From assembly GCA_016929815.1 (NCBI GenBank), contig JAFGIC010000278.1, forward strand, positions 1-30,248: 30,248 nt of DNA. The letters run 5' to 3'. The position numbers were made by a program, and so were the translations under genes. Within the stretch, counting starts at the first letter, position 1; each line of letters opens with the position of its first letter. Shown piece after piece: positions 6,774 through 14,991 of the stretch. Source of the stretch: Deltaproteobacteria bacterium. GTDB taxonomy: Bacteria > Desulfobacterota > DSM-4660 > Desulfatiglandales > HGW-15. Below the pieces are notes generated by a model. That model worked only from the letters and a program-made list of their open reading frames with translations, had not been told where the DNA came from and made no database searches.

Positions 6774-9215
6774 CTACATCTTTTCTTCGCCTATCCTCAT
6801 GGAATAGAATGACCTGTATATGAAGATAATGGCTATCAGGAAAAAGACGCCCCCGATAATGTACTTAAGGCCCTGATTCGTCATTGTCACTGCAATCTCT
6901 GTAGCAAGGAGCCCGAAGAGGGTCGTAAACTTGATAACCGGGTTCATGGATACCGAAGAGGTGTCCTTGAAGGGGTCGCCGACTGTATCGCCGACAACCG
7001 TCGCCTCATGCAGCGGGGTGCCCTTTTCCTTGAGATCGACTTCAACGATCTTCTTTGCATTGTCCCATGCCCCGCCGGCATTGGCCATAAAGATGGCCTG
7101 GAAGAGACCAAAGAAGGCAATGCCTATAAGATAACCGATAAAGAAGTAGGCATTGAAGAATGAAAGGGCAAGTGCCATAAAGAAGATGACAAAGAATATG
7201 TTCCACATGCCCTTCTGGGCGTACTGTGTGCATATCTTTACTACCTCCTTGCTGTCTTCTATGGAGGCCTCTTCCTTGTCCAGCTTGATATGCTCTTTGA
7301 TAAAGACTACGGCCTTGTAGGCGCCTGCCGTGACTGCCTGTGTAGCCGCTCCGGTAAACCAGTAGATTACCGCGCCGCCCATAAGAAGACCCAGGATAAT
7401 AGTCGGCTGAACAAGGCTGAGATGTTTCACAACATCCCCGAACATATTTTCCAGCAGTATTATAATGCCGAATACCATTGTCGTGGCCCCTACGACGGCA
7501 GTTCCTATGAGCACCGGTTTCGCGGTGGCCTTGAAGGTATTGCCCGCCCCGTCGGCCTCTTCGAGGTAATCCTTGGCCGTATCAAAATTGGGCTCAAAGC
7601 CGAAATCCTTTTTAATACCTTCTTTTACATTAGGGACAGCCTCGATCCTTGAAAGCTCATAGACCGACTGGGCATTGTCTGAGACAGGCCCGAAGCTGTC
7701 CACGGCAATCGTCACAGGACCCATGCCCAGGAACCCGAAGGCCACAAGGCCGAAGGCAAAGACAGGCGCTGCAAAGGCGAATTCCGCAGGCATAACCGCT
7801 ATGACGGACGGCTGCTTTGAAACAAGATATGCGATAAACATGAGCACCAGGATGGTCAAGCCCTCCCAGAATGCTGAAAAGTTACCGGCTACGAATCCAG
7901 AGAGGATATCAAGGGATGCCCCTCCATGACGAGCAGCCCCAACGACCTCCCTGACGTGACGCGATTTTGTGCTGGTGAAGACCTTTGTAAATTCGGGGAT
8001 AAGCGCACCGGCCACGGTTCCGCAGGAAATAATGGCTGCGAGCGCCCACCAGAGACCGGGATACTGTGTATTCAGGTCGCCCAGGAGCGCATAGCTTGCC
8101 CAGAAGGTTACAACTATCGAAATGGTGGATGTAATCCATACCAGGTTTGTAAGAGGCTGCTCGAAATTGAATTTTGTCTTTGATGCGAAAACGGAGGAGG
8201 TTATGGACCTGTTGATGTAATACGAAACAAGGGATGTAAGGATCATCAGTATGCGCATGGCAAAGATCCAGATAATAAGCATGGCGGACATAGCCGTGTT
8301 GTCCGCAAGGGCAAGGGCCAGGAATGCAATAAGTGCAACGCCTGTAACGCCGTAGGTCTCAAATCCGTCGGCTGTGGGGCCGACGCTGTCGCCGGCATTG
8401 TCTCCGGTGCAGTCCGCTATAACACCCGGGTTTTTCGGGTCATCTTCCGGGAGATGGAAGACGATTTTCATGAGATCCGAGCCGATATCCGCAATCTTCG
8501 TAAAGATGCCGCCGGCAATCCTGAGGGCGCTCGCGCCGAGGGACTCGCCTATTGCAAAACCGATGAAGCACGGCCCTGCAAGCTCCTTGAGAAAAACAAG
8601 AATGCATATCATGAAAAACAGCTCCACGCTTACAAGCAGGAGCCCGACGCTCATTCCTGATGTCAGAGGTATATTTACAACGTCAACAGGTTTGCCGCGA
8701 AGCGATGCAAAGGCGGTCCTGCTGTTTGCCCAGGTATTGATCCTCATGCCGAACCACGCGACACTGTAAGAGCCAAGTATCCCCAATATGGAGCTGATAA
8801 GGATAATTATCATGCTGCCCAGATGCATATGAGATAATACCATAAAGTAATAGACCATACACGCGGCAATAAGGACCCAGAGAATAAAAAGAAATTTACC
8901 CTGCTGTGCCAGATAGGCCTTGCATGTCTCCCATATAATATTCGATACATCAAGCATTGCCTTGTGCACAGGAAGGCCTTTGGTATATTTAGCCTGAAAG
9001 ATTGCAAAGATGAGACCGACCACACATATAACAAGGCCGAAATACATGATGGAGACGCCTCCCAGTGCCCCTCCAAAGACGTTGAAACTGACCTGAGTAA
9101 GGTCGGGAAGGATGATATCGGCCTCGCCTGCAAAGGCTTCGGAACCCAAAAGCAGAAGCAGACAGGCTGAAATTAATGATAAAAACATCGCGCTGTACTT
9201 TCTCGAAAAGTCCAT
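6774..9215 (-). CDS. hppA: Membrane-bound ion-translocating pyrophosphatase
   Basis: This 813-residue integral membrane enzyme hydrolyses PPi and pumps H+ or Na+ out of the cytoplasm. Active-site landmarks are EDDPKNPGVIADCTGDNAGD (about 254-273) followed by TADGFETYG, ARHGGASLDIL, a GPVSDNAQSV segment, and GDTVGDPFKDTSS (about 740-752). The sequence GNTFKATAK carries Lys562 where K+-dependent enzymes have Ala, so K+ independence is predicted. The usual K-V-E before the PEDDP motif reads KIVFHL, one residue shorter; together with the GPTADGFETYG motif this places it in a divergent subfamily, so the pumped ion is uncertain. An extra N-terminal hydrophobic segment ending in AFAG near residue 30 looks like a cleavable signal and makes the protein longer than the usual 670-770. 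AAGGAGGT lies 5 bases before the ATG. It appears monocistronic. Confidence 0.95.
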   Translation of the reverse strand: MDFSRKYSAMFLSLISACLLLLLGSEAFAGEADIILPDLTQVSFNVFGGALGGVSIMYFGLVICVVGLIFAIFQAKYTKGLPVHKAMLDVSNIIWETCKAYLAQQGKFLFILWVLIAACMVYYFMVLSHMHLGSMIIILISSILGILGSYSVAWFGMRINTWANSRTAFASLRGKPVDVVNIPLTSGMSVGLLLVSVELFFMICILVFLKELAGPCFIGFAIGESLGASALRIAGGIFTKIADIGSDLMKIVFHLPEDDPKNPGVIADCTGDNAGDSVGPTADGFETYGVTGVALIAFLALALADNTAMSAMLIIWIFAMRILMILTSLVSYYINRSITSSVFASKTKFNFEQPLTNLVWITSTISIVVTFWASYALLGDLNTQYPGLWWALAAIISCGTVAGALIPEFTKVFTSTKSRHVREVVGAARHGGASLDILSGFVAGNFSAFWEGLTILVLMFIAYLVSKQPSVIAVMPAEFAFAAPVFAFGLVAFGFLGMGPVTIAVDSFGPVSDNAQSVYELSRIEAVPNVKEGIKKDFGFEPNFDTAKDYLEEADGAGNTFKATAKPVLIGTAVVGATTMVFGIIILLENMFGDVVKHLSLVQPTIILGLLMGGAVIYWFTGAATQAVTAGAYKAVVFIKEHIKLDKEEASIEDSKEVVKICTQYAQKGMWNIFFVIFFMALALSFFNAYFFIGYLIGIAFFGLFQAIFMANAGGAWDNAKKIVEVDLKEKGTPLHEATVVGDTVGDPFKDTSSVSMNPVIKFTTLFGLLATEIAVTMTNQGLKYIIGGVFFLIAIIFIYRSFYSMRIGEEKM

Positions 9216-9417
9216 CTGGAACCTCCTTAAGATTATTATTAAACAGTAAAATACAAAGATTTAGATACCATCTATTTTTTGTCGAAAAGAAATAGCCCGA
9301 ATAAGTGTTTATTTAAAGGTTAAAGGATATTGAAATGAAATCCTCATGGGCCCGGATTGTTAAAATACAGGGGAGGATTTCAAGGTGTCTAGGCTATATT
9401 TGCATAAACCATTGCCC

Positions 9418-9446
9418 TAAATATCACCCCGGAAACACCTTGTCAA
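9418..9446 (-). promoter_or_regulatory. Candidate sigma70-type promoter for hppA
   Basis: On the minus strand TTGACA (9446-9441) is followed after 17 bases by TATTTA (9423-9418). It points at hppA and would leave a leader of about 200 bases before the ATG. The leader shows no riboswitch that I recognise. The -35 is a perfect match and the -10 moderate. Confidence 0.5.
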
Positions 9447-9480
9447 GCCACTTACATTACTGGAAAAGTCCCGACATTTT

Positions 9481-10107
9481 TCATCTCTCGGATGTTGCAA
9501 GCTTAAGCGCAAGCCCGACAAGCACAAGGCCTGCTATACGGTTAATAATATTCTGTGTGCGGGGAGAACGGCGCAGTTTGTCGCCTATCGTCCCAGCCAG
9601 TATGCAGACCATGCCGAAGACAATAATGGCGGCAAGGATAAATACAAGACCCAGAAGGAATATCTGCAGGATCAGCGGCCCGCGTGACGGGTCCGCAAAC
9701 TGGGGAAGGAATGCCAGAAAAAAGATCGAGACCTTCGGGTTTGTTATGTTCATTATAATCCCGCGTCGATAGAGGACAGGCATCGACCTCTCGATGTTTT
9801 TACCGGAGGAAATATCCGCCGGAGATGCGCGAAAGGCCTTCCAGGCCATATAAAGGAGATAAACTGCGCCGATATATTTCAGTACATTAAAGGCCAGGGC
9901 CGACGTCTTGAATATGGCAGCCACACCAAATGCCACTGCCGATGTGTGAACCAGCAGTCCTGTGCACAGGCCCAGGGTGATAATAAAACCGGCAAATGCC
10001 CCACGCAGCGCCGACTGGGTAAGGACAAAGATATTATCAGGACCGGGAGAAAGGGCCAGGAGCGCTGAAGCGCTGAAAAATACAATAAGTGAATCAATCG
10101 GGATCAT
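9481..10107 (-). CDS. LysE/RhtB-family amino-acid exporter
   Basis: This 208-residue inner-membrane protein has about six hydrophobic segments and the family signature LSPGPDNIFVLTQSALRG at residues 18-35 (PF01810, consensus PGPD-x4-Q...G). TNPKVSIFFLAFLPQF in the middle (NPK-x3-FF) is also diagnostic. LysE/RhtB members export lysine, threonine, homoserine or related compounds; this one's substrate cannot be read from sequence. The start at 10107 is the only sensible one for the first helix, although the ribosome site is weak (AGAGA). Upstream lie a TATAAT box and a small palindrome (10158-10182). It follows the STAS-like gene on the same strand after 139 bases, so it probably has its own promoter. 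Confidence 0.88.
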   Translation of the reverse strand: MIPIDSLIVFFSASALLALSPGPDNIFVLTQSALRGAFAGFIITLGLCTGLLVHTSAVAFGVAAIFKTSALAFNVLKYIGAVYLLYMAWKAFRASPADISSGKNIERSMPVLYRRGIIMNITNPKVSIFFLAFLPQFADPSRGPLILQIFLLGLVFILAAIIVFGMVCILAGTIGDKLRRSPRTQNIINRIAGLVLVGLALKLATSER

Positions 10108-10157
10108 CGTTGAAAGTCTCTGAGCAAACTGCTGTAAAAGATTTAAAAAATTTACAG

Positions 10158-10182
10158 ATTATATGGGTATCAGCATTGATAC
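10158..10182 (-). promoter_or_regulatory. TATAAT box with adjacent palindrome upstream of the LysE-type gene
   Basis: On the minus strand a perfect TATAAT occupies 10163-10158, about 50 bases before the LysE-type start. Immediately upstream GTATCA-gcat-TGATAC (10167-10182) is a perfect 6+6 inverted repeat in the spacer/-35 region, where a regulator could bind. No good -35 hexamer is present, which would fit an activator-dependent promoter, but this is speculative. Confidence 0.35.
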
Positions 10183-10246
10183 ATGTCTGAAATCTTCATT
10201 TGACGACAAAGGCATTTCACCTGATCCCGTATCCCGGTAATGGGTT

Positions 10247-10651
10247 TTACTTCTGCTGCTCCAGCCAATCCATCGCCTTCTTAGGATCTGTGAAAACCTC
10301 TGCGGTTATACCCTGGGATGCTATATTATTGATAACCCGCTTCATAGTCAACTGACCGATTGAATTTTCCGGCTGGACAATTGCCCAGTATTTCCACCCG
10401 GCTGCCTTTGTCCGGGGGAACCAGTCCGTGTTTCCCCATTCCTGGTCGTCCTTTGAAATACCGCTGTTCTTCCTGTCGTCCGACAGCAGTTTCTGCACCC
10501 TGTATTTCTGGAATGCCTTGGTAATTTCATTCAGGTATCCCCTGTAAGGATCCCCATAGACATATTTATTGAACTGGTTATGTATGATCTTTTTGTCGCC
10601 ATAATACCATAAAGCGACATGCTCCGTATCAAGAATTGTAACCTTTTCCAT
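10247..10651 (-). CDS. STAS/SpoIIAA-like small soluble protein
   Basis: This 134-residue cytoplasmic protein has no signal or membrane segment. It starts with a beta-strand pattern (VTILDTEHVALWYY), has a helix of about 20 residues, then VQKLLSDDRKNSG, a WFPRTKAAGWKYWAIVQP stretch and ends ITAEVFTDPKKAMDWLEQ. The order (strand, amphipathic helix, 'LSDxR' strand, W-rich segment, 'VFxDxxxAxxWL' helix) resembles small STAS/SEC14-like proteins of the SpoIIAA type (PF11964 and relatives), which often occur beside sensor proteins and whose role is generally unknown. AAGGAG lies 9 bases before the ATG. It precedes the LysE-type gene on the same strand, and upstream lies a 515-base gap. Family call moderate; no function is claimed. 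Confidence 0.7.
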   Translation of the reverse strand: MEKVTILDTEHVALWYYGDKKIIHNQFNKYVYGDPYRGYLNEITKAFQKYRVQKLLSDDRKNSGISKDDQEWGNTDWFPRTKAAGWKYWAIVQPENSIGQLTMKRVINNIASQGITAEVFTDPKKAMDWLEQQK

Positions 10652-11166
10652 ATTGCCTTCTCCTTTACAATGAAATTGATGTTATCATGAGATAAAACTG
10701 CTCTCTCCATCACTATCACATCAGGGTCCGACAACTCCCCTGTTAATTCACTGATCCGGCAAAACCGATTCAAATACAATCTTGATTAGATCCTGTAAAC
10801 TCTTATAAACTGAATTTTAATCCCCCGGCACCTAACCGGTTTTATTAATCGGCAGCTTATTATCAGTTAATAAGAAATTTCATAATTTATTCAATTTTTA
10901 TTGAATGGAAACCCTTTCAACCAACATCAATCATAAAGCGGCCAAACCGGAATCGTATTTCCTCTTTCACAATTAAAACGTGGTGCCTTGCTCTAATATT
11001 TTGAGGTCACACATGATCCAATTTCAATTATTTTTCAATAACTTATTTTAATTTATCCTGATTATGCCGTTGGCCAAGAATAATTGATTTAAAGATATTA
11101 ACGGAATAAATGTTGATTTTAAGATGATAATGTAAGACTCTAAAAGTAATATTAGGGGATAATGCC
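10652..11166. other. A/T-rich divergent intergenic region
   Basis: This 515-base stretch separates the STAS-like gene (minus) and yggS (plus). It is clearly richer in A/T than its flanks. A short hairpin TTCAAT-TTTT-ATTGAA occurs at 10890-10905. A minus-strand frame reaching 10779 is an out-of-frame shadow of the STAS-like gene. Promoters for both genes must lie here; TTGATT with TAAATG 17 bases further on, near 11083-11111, is a weak candidate for yggS. I see no RNA gene. Confidence 0.5.
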
Positions 11167-11826
11167 ATGATTAAGGAAAATATAAAAAAGATACTCAGTG
11201 AACTTCCGGAAGGGGTCAGGCTTGAGGCCGCGGCAAAGACCAGGACCCCCGATGAGATTAAAGAGGCCATTGATGCAGGCCTTGAGATCATCGGTCAGAA
11301 TTATGTGCAGGAGGCGGAAAGGGCCTGGCAGGCAATAGGCCCCTTGGTGAAATGGCACATGATCGGACACCTGCAAGGCAATAAGGCGAAGATTGCCGCG
11401 CGTATATTCGATATGATCGAGACAGTGGATTCCATGAAGCTTGCATCCGGCCTTGACAGGGCATGCGCGGAGATCAACAAGGTCATGCCTGTGCTTATTG
11501 AGATCAACAGCGGAGAAGAGGCGCAAAAGGCAGGGGTCCTGCCCACTGACGCCGCACCGCTTATTCAGGCAATATCCAAGCTCCGGAACATTAAGGTCAT
11601 GGGACTGATGACAATGGGTCTCTTCAGCGAAAACCCGGAAGACTCGAGACCCTATTATATAAAAACAAGGCGGCTTTTTGATGAACTCAAGGCCAAGGAT
11701 ATACCTAATGTTGAGATGAAATACCTATCAATGGGCATGTCCGATTCATACATGGTAGCCATTGAAGAAGGCGCCAACCTTGTCAGGATAGGTACCAAGA
11801 TCTTCGGGACGCGCATCAGGAAATGA
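11167..11826 (+). CDS. yggS: YggS/PROSC-family PLP-binding protein
   Basis: This 219-residue, single-domain PLP-binding TIM-barrel protein (PF01168) helps keep pyridoxal phosphate homeostasis; no catalytic reaction is firmly known for the family. The PLP lysine is Lys24 in LEAAAKTRTPDEI. Other marks are IGQNYVQEA (E-N-Y-V-Q-E in most members), WHMIGHLQGNKAK, the central VMGLMTMG, and the closing SMGMSDSYMVAIEEGANLVRIGTKIFG, where SMGMS and R-I-G bind the phosphate. The N-terminus is short compared with the usual 230 residues. AGGGGA lies 8 bases before the ATG. The stop overlaps the ttcA start in ATGA, so the two are translationally coupled. In many bacteria yggS pairs with proC or yggT; the ttcA pairing is less usual. 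Confidence 0.93.
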   Translation: MIKENIKKILSELPEGVRLEAAAKTRTPDEIKEAIDAGLEIIGQNYVQEAERAWQAIGPLVKWHMIGHLQGNKAKIAARIFDMIETVDSMKLASGLDRACAEINKVMPVLIEINSGEEAQKAGVLPTDAAPLIQAISKLRNIKVMGLMTMGLFSENPEDSRPYYIKTRRLFDELKAKDIPNVEMKYLSMGMSDSYMVAIEEGANLVRIGTKIFGTRIRK

Positions 11827-12545
11827 GCCGATATGCCTTAAAGGACATAAAGCGACTCATGGGAAAGGCGATCAATGACTATCATATGACCATGGAGGGA
11901 GACCATATCCTTGTCGGGGTATCAGGAGGCAAGGACAGCATCTCCCTGTTGTGGCTGTTGAGGGAGAGGTTAAAGAGGCTTCCCATCAAATACCGTGTGA
12001 CCGCGGCCCACATCAATCCGGGGTTTGACCCGGTCTCGACAGAGAAAATCAGAGACTTTTTCATTCAAAACAGTTTTGATCATGTTGTCTTACAGGGCGA
12101 TTTCGGTCCGAGGGCGCACAGCCCTGAGAACCGTGAAAACCCGTGCTTCTTCTGCGCCATGCACAGGAGAAGGGCCCTCTTTAAACTGGCGGATAAATTG
12201 GGTTGCAACAAGATCGCTCTTGGTCATCACAAGGACGACATGATAGAGACATTTTTCATGAACATTTTGTACGGCGGATCTGTAAGCACCATTCTGCCTG
12301 TGCAGGAGTTTTTTAAGGGAAAGATAAAGGTCATCAGGCCTTTTTATCTGATGGATGAAAATCTTATAAAAAGATACACCACTATGATGGGATGGGAGGC
12401 CATAGATCTGGGATGCCCCACGGCGGGCAATTCAAAACGTGAGGAGATAAGAAAGATGCTGCATGCCTTTTACAGGTCAAATAAAAAGATAAAGGGAAAT
12501 GTCTTCCACGCTATTACCAATGTTAAGAAGGATTATTTGCCATGA
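11823..12545 (+). CDS. ttcA: TtcA-type tRNA 2-thiocytidine synthetase
   Basis: This 240-residue cytoplasmic PP-loop ATPase of the TtcA/TilS superfamily adenylates cytidine 32 of tRNA and exchanges oxygen for sulfur using a [4Fe-4S] cluster. SGGKDS at residues 34-39 is the PP-loop. Cys108 and Cys111 (NPCFFC) and Cys198 (LGCPTAG) match the three cluster cysteines of TtcA. LGHHKDDMIETFFMNILYGG (about 133-152) is the second conserved block. The length is shorter than E. coli TtcA (311) but normal for short forms. Substrate position 32 is inferred from family; members acting on other uridine/cytidine sites (TtuA/Ncs6) carry extra zinc fingers, which are absent here. Translation is coupled to yggS by the ATGA overlap. 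The gene ends 6 bases before the convergent aminotransferase gene, without a terminator between. Confidence 0.88.
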   Translation: MSRYALKDIKRLMGKAINDYHMTMEGDHILVGVSGGKDSISLLWLLRERLKRLPIKYRVTAAHINPGFDPVSTEKIRDFFIQNSFDHVVLQGDFGPRAHSPENRENPCFFCAMHRRRALFKLADKLGCNKIALGHHKDDMIETFFMNILYGGSVSTILPVQEFFKGKIKVIRPFYLMDENLIKRYTTMMGWEAIDLGCPTAGNSKREEIRKMLHAFYRSNKKIKGNVFHAITNVKKDYLP

Positions 12546-12551
12546 TTAAAA

Positions 12552-13856
12552 CTACGAGTAGATATATGTCTTGATCGATTCACATAACTTTTTTATAGTC
12601 CCGGTAAATTTTGATTCATCAGATTCCAGAAGGGTAAGCCTGAACCCGTGGTAAGTTGAATTAAAGCCGGACATGAGCGGCACGACACAAATGCCCGTTG
12701 AAGCCAGCAGGTTATATGTAAACCTCCTATCAAGAACCTCCTCTCTTGCAATAATATCTGCAAAAAAAGTCCTCACCTGACCATTTTCAATCGGAAGCTT
12801 TTGCGTATCGGTAAGCACTCCATTTTTAAATACCACCGCCATATAGAATGCGCCATGCGGCATATTGACAATAAGCTCGGGAATTTTTGAAAAATGACTA
12901 TATACGATCTCTGCCCGCCTTTTGTATTCCCCGCAGCGCTTCTCAAGATACGGATAATACCGCGGGTCGCTCATAATAACGGGAATGACACTCTGAGGCA
13001 GTGTTGTTGAACAGACCTCAAGCATTTTTGAATTGATAAGCGCCTGCGTATAACTGTTAAAATCCTTGTCTTTGTCCCTGTTATAAAATTCAATCCAACC
13101 GCATCGCGCACCGGGCCACGGAAACTCCTTTGAGATGCCGCGCATGCCTATAGCAGGCACGTCTTCGATAACGGCTGCAAGCTTTTTGTATTCGATATCT
13201 CCGTATGTCAGGTTGGAATAGATTTCATCAGAGATAAGAAAAAGATTGTACTTGCGCGTAAGGTTGACAATCTGCTTCATAATATCAACTTCATAGACAA
13301 AACCGGTAGGATTGTCGGGATTGATAATGAGGATGCCCGAGATCTCCGGATGCTCTTTAATCTTTTGCTCCATTTCTTCCAGATCGGGTTGCCAGCCGTT
13401 ATACGGATTAAGCCTATAGGTAATATAGGGCGCATCGGCATGCGCTGACTCTGCAGACGAATGTGTCGGATAGGCGGGATTGGGGCCGATAATTCTCGAA
13501 TTGGGATTCAGGTTCCTGTATATCATCGAGATGGCGTCCCCGAGCCCGTTGAAAAAAAGTATGTCATCCGGGTTTATCTGAATGCCTCCTTCAATATTTC
13601 TCTCATATGCAATATATTCCCGCGCCTTTAGAAGCCCTTTGCTTGGAGAATAACTATATGTTTTATTCTCCGATAGCACCTTGATTATATGCTGCTTTAT
13701 CCAATCCGGGACCTGCTCGCCCTTCTCAACCGGGTCGCCAATGTTCTCCCATACGATCGGCACGCCCATCTTCTCCACCTTATGCGCTAAATCTACGATC
13801 TCCCGTATTTCGTATCTGAAATTATCTGCACCGGGATGAACAATCTTGTTTCTCAT
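12552..13856 (-). CDS. PLP-dependent class I/II aminotransferase
   Basis: This 434-residue fold-type I enzyme (PF00155) has Lys243 in GISKEFPWPGARCGW as the Schiff-base lysine, with the downstream Arg (P-G-x-R-x-GW) for phosphate binding. Further marks are the NPDNPTG box for the cofactor ring, SDEIYSNLTYGD with the conserved Asp/Tyr, and the C-terminal FRLTLLES, in which Arg usually binds the substrate alpha-carboxylate. The Trp-Pro after Lys243 is unusual (many have G-x-P-G or S-M-P-G). General look is that of aspartate/alanine-type aminotransferases; the amino donor and product cannot be fixed. GAGGAG lies 5-6 bases before the ATG. It is convergent with ttcA. Upstream, 127 bases separate it from the DUF362-CheD-HDOD run on the same strand; it may have its own promoter there. 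Confidence 0.88.
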   Translation of the reverse strand: MRNKIVHPGADNFRYEIREIVDLAHKVEKMGVPIVWENIGDPVEKGEQVPDWIKQHIIKVLSENKTYSYSPSKGLLKAREYIAYERNIEGGIQINPDDILFFNGLGDAISMIYRNLNPNSRIIGPNPAYPTHSSAESAHADAPYITYRLNPYNGWQPDLEEMEQKIKEHPEISGILIINPDNPTGFVYEVDIMKQIVNLTRKYNLFLISDEIYSNLTYGDIEYKKLAAVIEDVPAIGMRGISKEFPWPGARCGWIEFYNRDKDKDFNSYTQALINSKMLEVCSTTLPQSVIPVIMSDPRYYPYLEKRCGEYKRRAEIVYSHFSKIPELIVNMPHGAFYMAVVFKNGVLTDTQKLPIENGQVRTFFADIIAREEVLDRRFTYNLLASTGICVVPLMSGFNSTYHGFRLTLLESDESKFTGTIKKLCESIKTYIYS

Positions 13857-13983
13857 CTTTCTCCTCTATTATCCGTTGATTCGTGCATAGTAACACCTAA
13901 TATAATCACATACAATAGCAATATATTTAAAATTCTCTCAGTAATGCCCTGTTGGAGTTTTTGCATAAATTCGAACTAAAATA

Positions 13984-14982
13984 TTACCCTCCAAATGATA
14001 CCAGGATAATTGTCTTGCCTGAGATGCGTCTTAATAAGCCATTCCTTTCAAATGATACGTCAACGGAGATTTTGGGGAAATGTCTTATTTGAATCTTTAA
14101 TACCGGCTGTGACGACTCACATGAAAAGGTATTTTCAAGGGCCTTTCCAAAGCCCTTAATCTTAGATATATAACGCTCCGGATCTTCGTTGAACCCAAGT
14201 GCCAGTTTCCTTATCTTTGCCATGTCTCCTTCTTTATATGTCTCAGGATTCCTGAAAGGCAAGCTTAATGAGACAAAATAGGATACTGACGTTTCACCCT
14301 CAGCAACCGCTTCATCCCATTGGGATGAGATATAGTCCATCACGCTCCGTCTGCACGTTGCCAGGATGTCATCCTCTTTGATATATCCGCCGAAAAGCCC
14401 AAACCACGCATCCATCATCTGACGGTCATTCATACAGTCCTGGATGCCGCTTTCGACGATGTCATCCATATCGGCAAAGACATCCTGCCCCTCGTCCGGA
14501 TAGTCTGATAACCCGGCAAGCACAGGTCCTTTTCCCTTCATCTCCTCAATCATCCCCGTTATCTCAAAATGGCGCATCTCGATCTCGGAGGCAAGATGTA
14601 AGATAAGATGATGCTTTAACGGCAGTTCCCTATCTTTTGTTCCGGGTACGGATTTAGCTTCACCCTTGAGCAGCCTTCTTATTTCCCATGCGGCGCCGTC
14701 ATCCTGCGATGCGCTGCCGCTGATCTTTAACGTCTCCATGAGGCTCCTGTCGTGATTCTGTTCCGCCCATGCGCGGTATCCGGAAACTATGGCCTTGAAT
14801 CCCTCCTCCGGCCTGTAATCCTCCGGAGGATTTATTACCTCAAGTTCATAGTTTTTGAAAAACCCGGGGGGATTCATAAACCACGGCAGATAGACCCTGA
14901 GAGGCCCGAACAAAGACAGAAGCTTCCTTATTGCCGATTCAGGGAGATAAGAGTGGGGAAATAGATGTATCTTTGCTTTCAT
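13984..14982 (-). CDS. Unrecognised 332-residue soluble protein, last gene of the CheD-HDOD run
   Basis: I do not recognise a family. The 332-residue product has no signal peptide or membrane helix. It starts with a beta-strand and then a proline/aromatic-rich segment (PHSYLPESAI, PWFMNPPGFF), continues as a long helical region (about 55-230) with two acidic stretches (PDEGQDVFADMDDIVE, about 160-175), and ends in strands (LKIQIRHFPKISVDVSF...GKTIILVSFGG). No recognised catalytic or metal-binding motif stands out. It begins 9 bases after the HDOD stop with no clear ribosome site, so it is probably translated by coupling to that gene. Its composition and codon use look like its neighbours, so transfer is not indicated. 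The tight link to a HDOD signalling protein suggests a related role, but this is inference only. Confidence 0.8.
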   Translation of the reverse strand: MKAKIHLFPHSYLPESAIRKLLSLFGPLRVYLPWFMNPPGFFKNYELEVINPPEDYRPEEGFKAIVSGYRAWAEQNHDRSLMETLKISGSASQDDGAAWEIRRLLKGEAKSVPGTKDRELPLKHHLILHLASEIEMRHFEITGMIEEMKGKGPVLAGLSDYPDEGQDVFADMDDIVESGIQDCMNDRQMMDAWFGLFGGYIKEDDILATCRRSVMDYISSQWDEAVAEGETSVSYFVSLSLPFRNPETYKEGDMAKIRKLALGFNEDPERYISKIKGFGKALENTFSCESSQPVLKIQIRHFPKISVDVSFERNGLLRRISGKTIILVSFGG

Positions 14983-14991
14983 GGGGAAAGA

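Noticed and set aside
9229..9417. Possible structured leader of hppA
   Set aside because: The leader is about 190 bases long, but it is A/T-rich and matches no riboswitch class I can recognise by eye.
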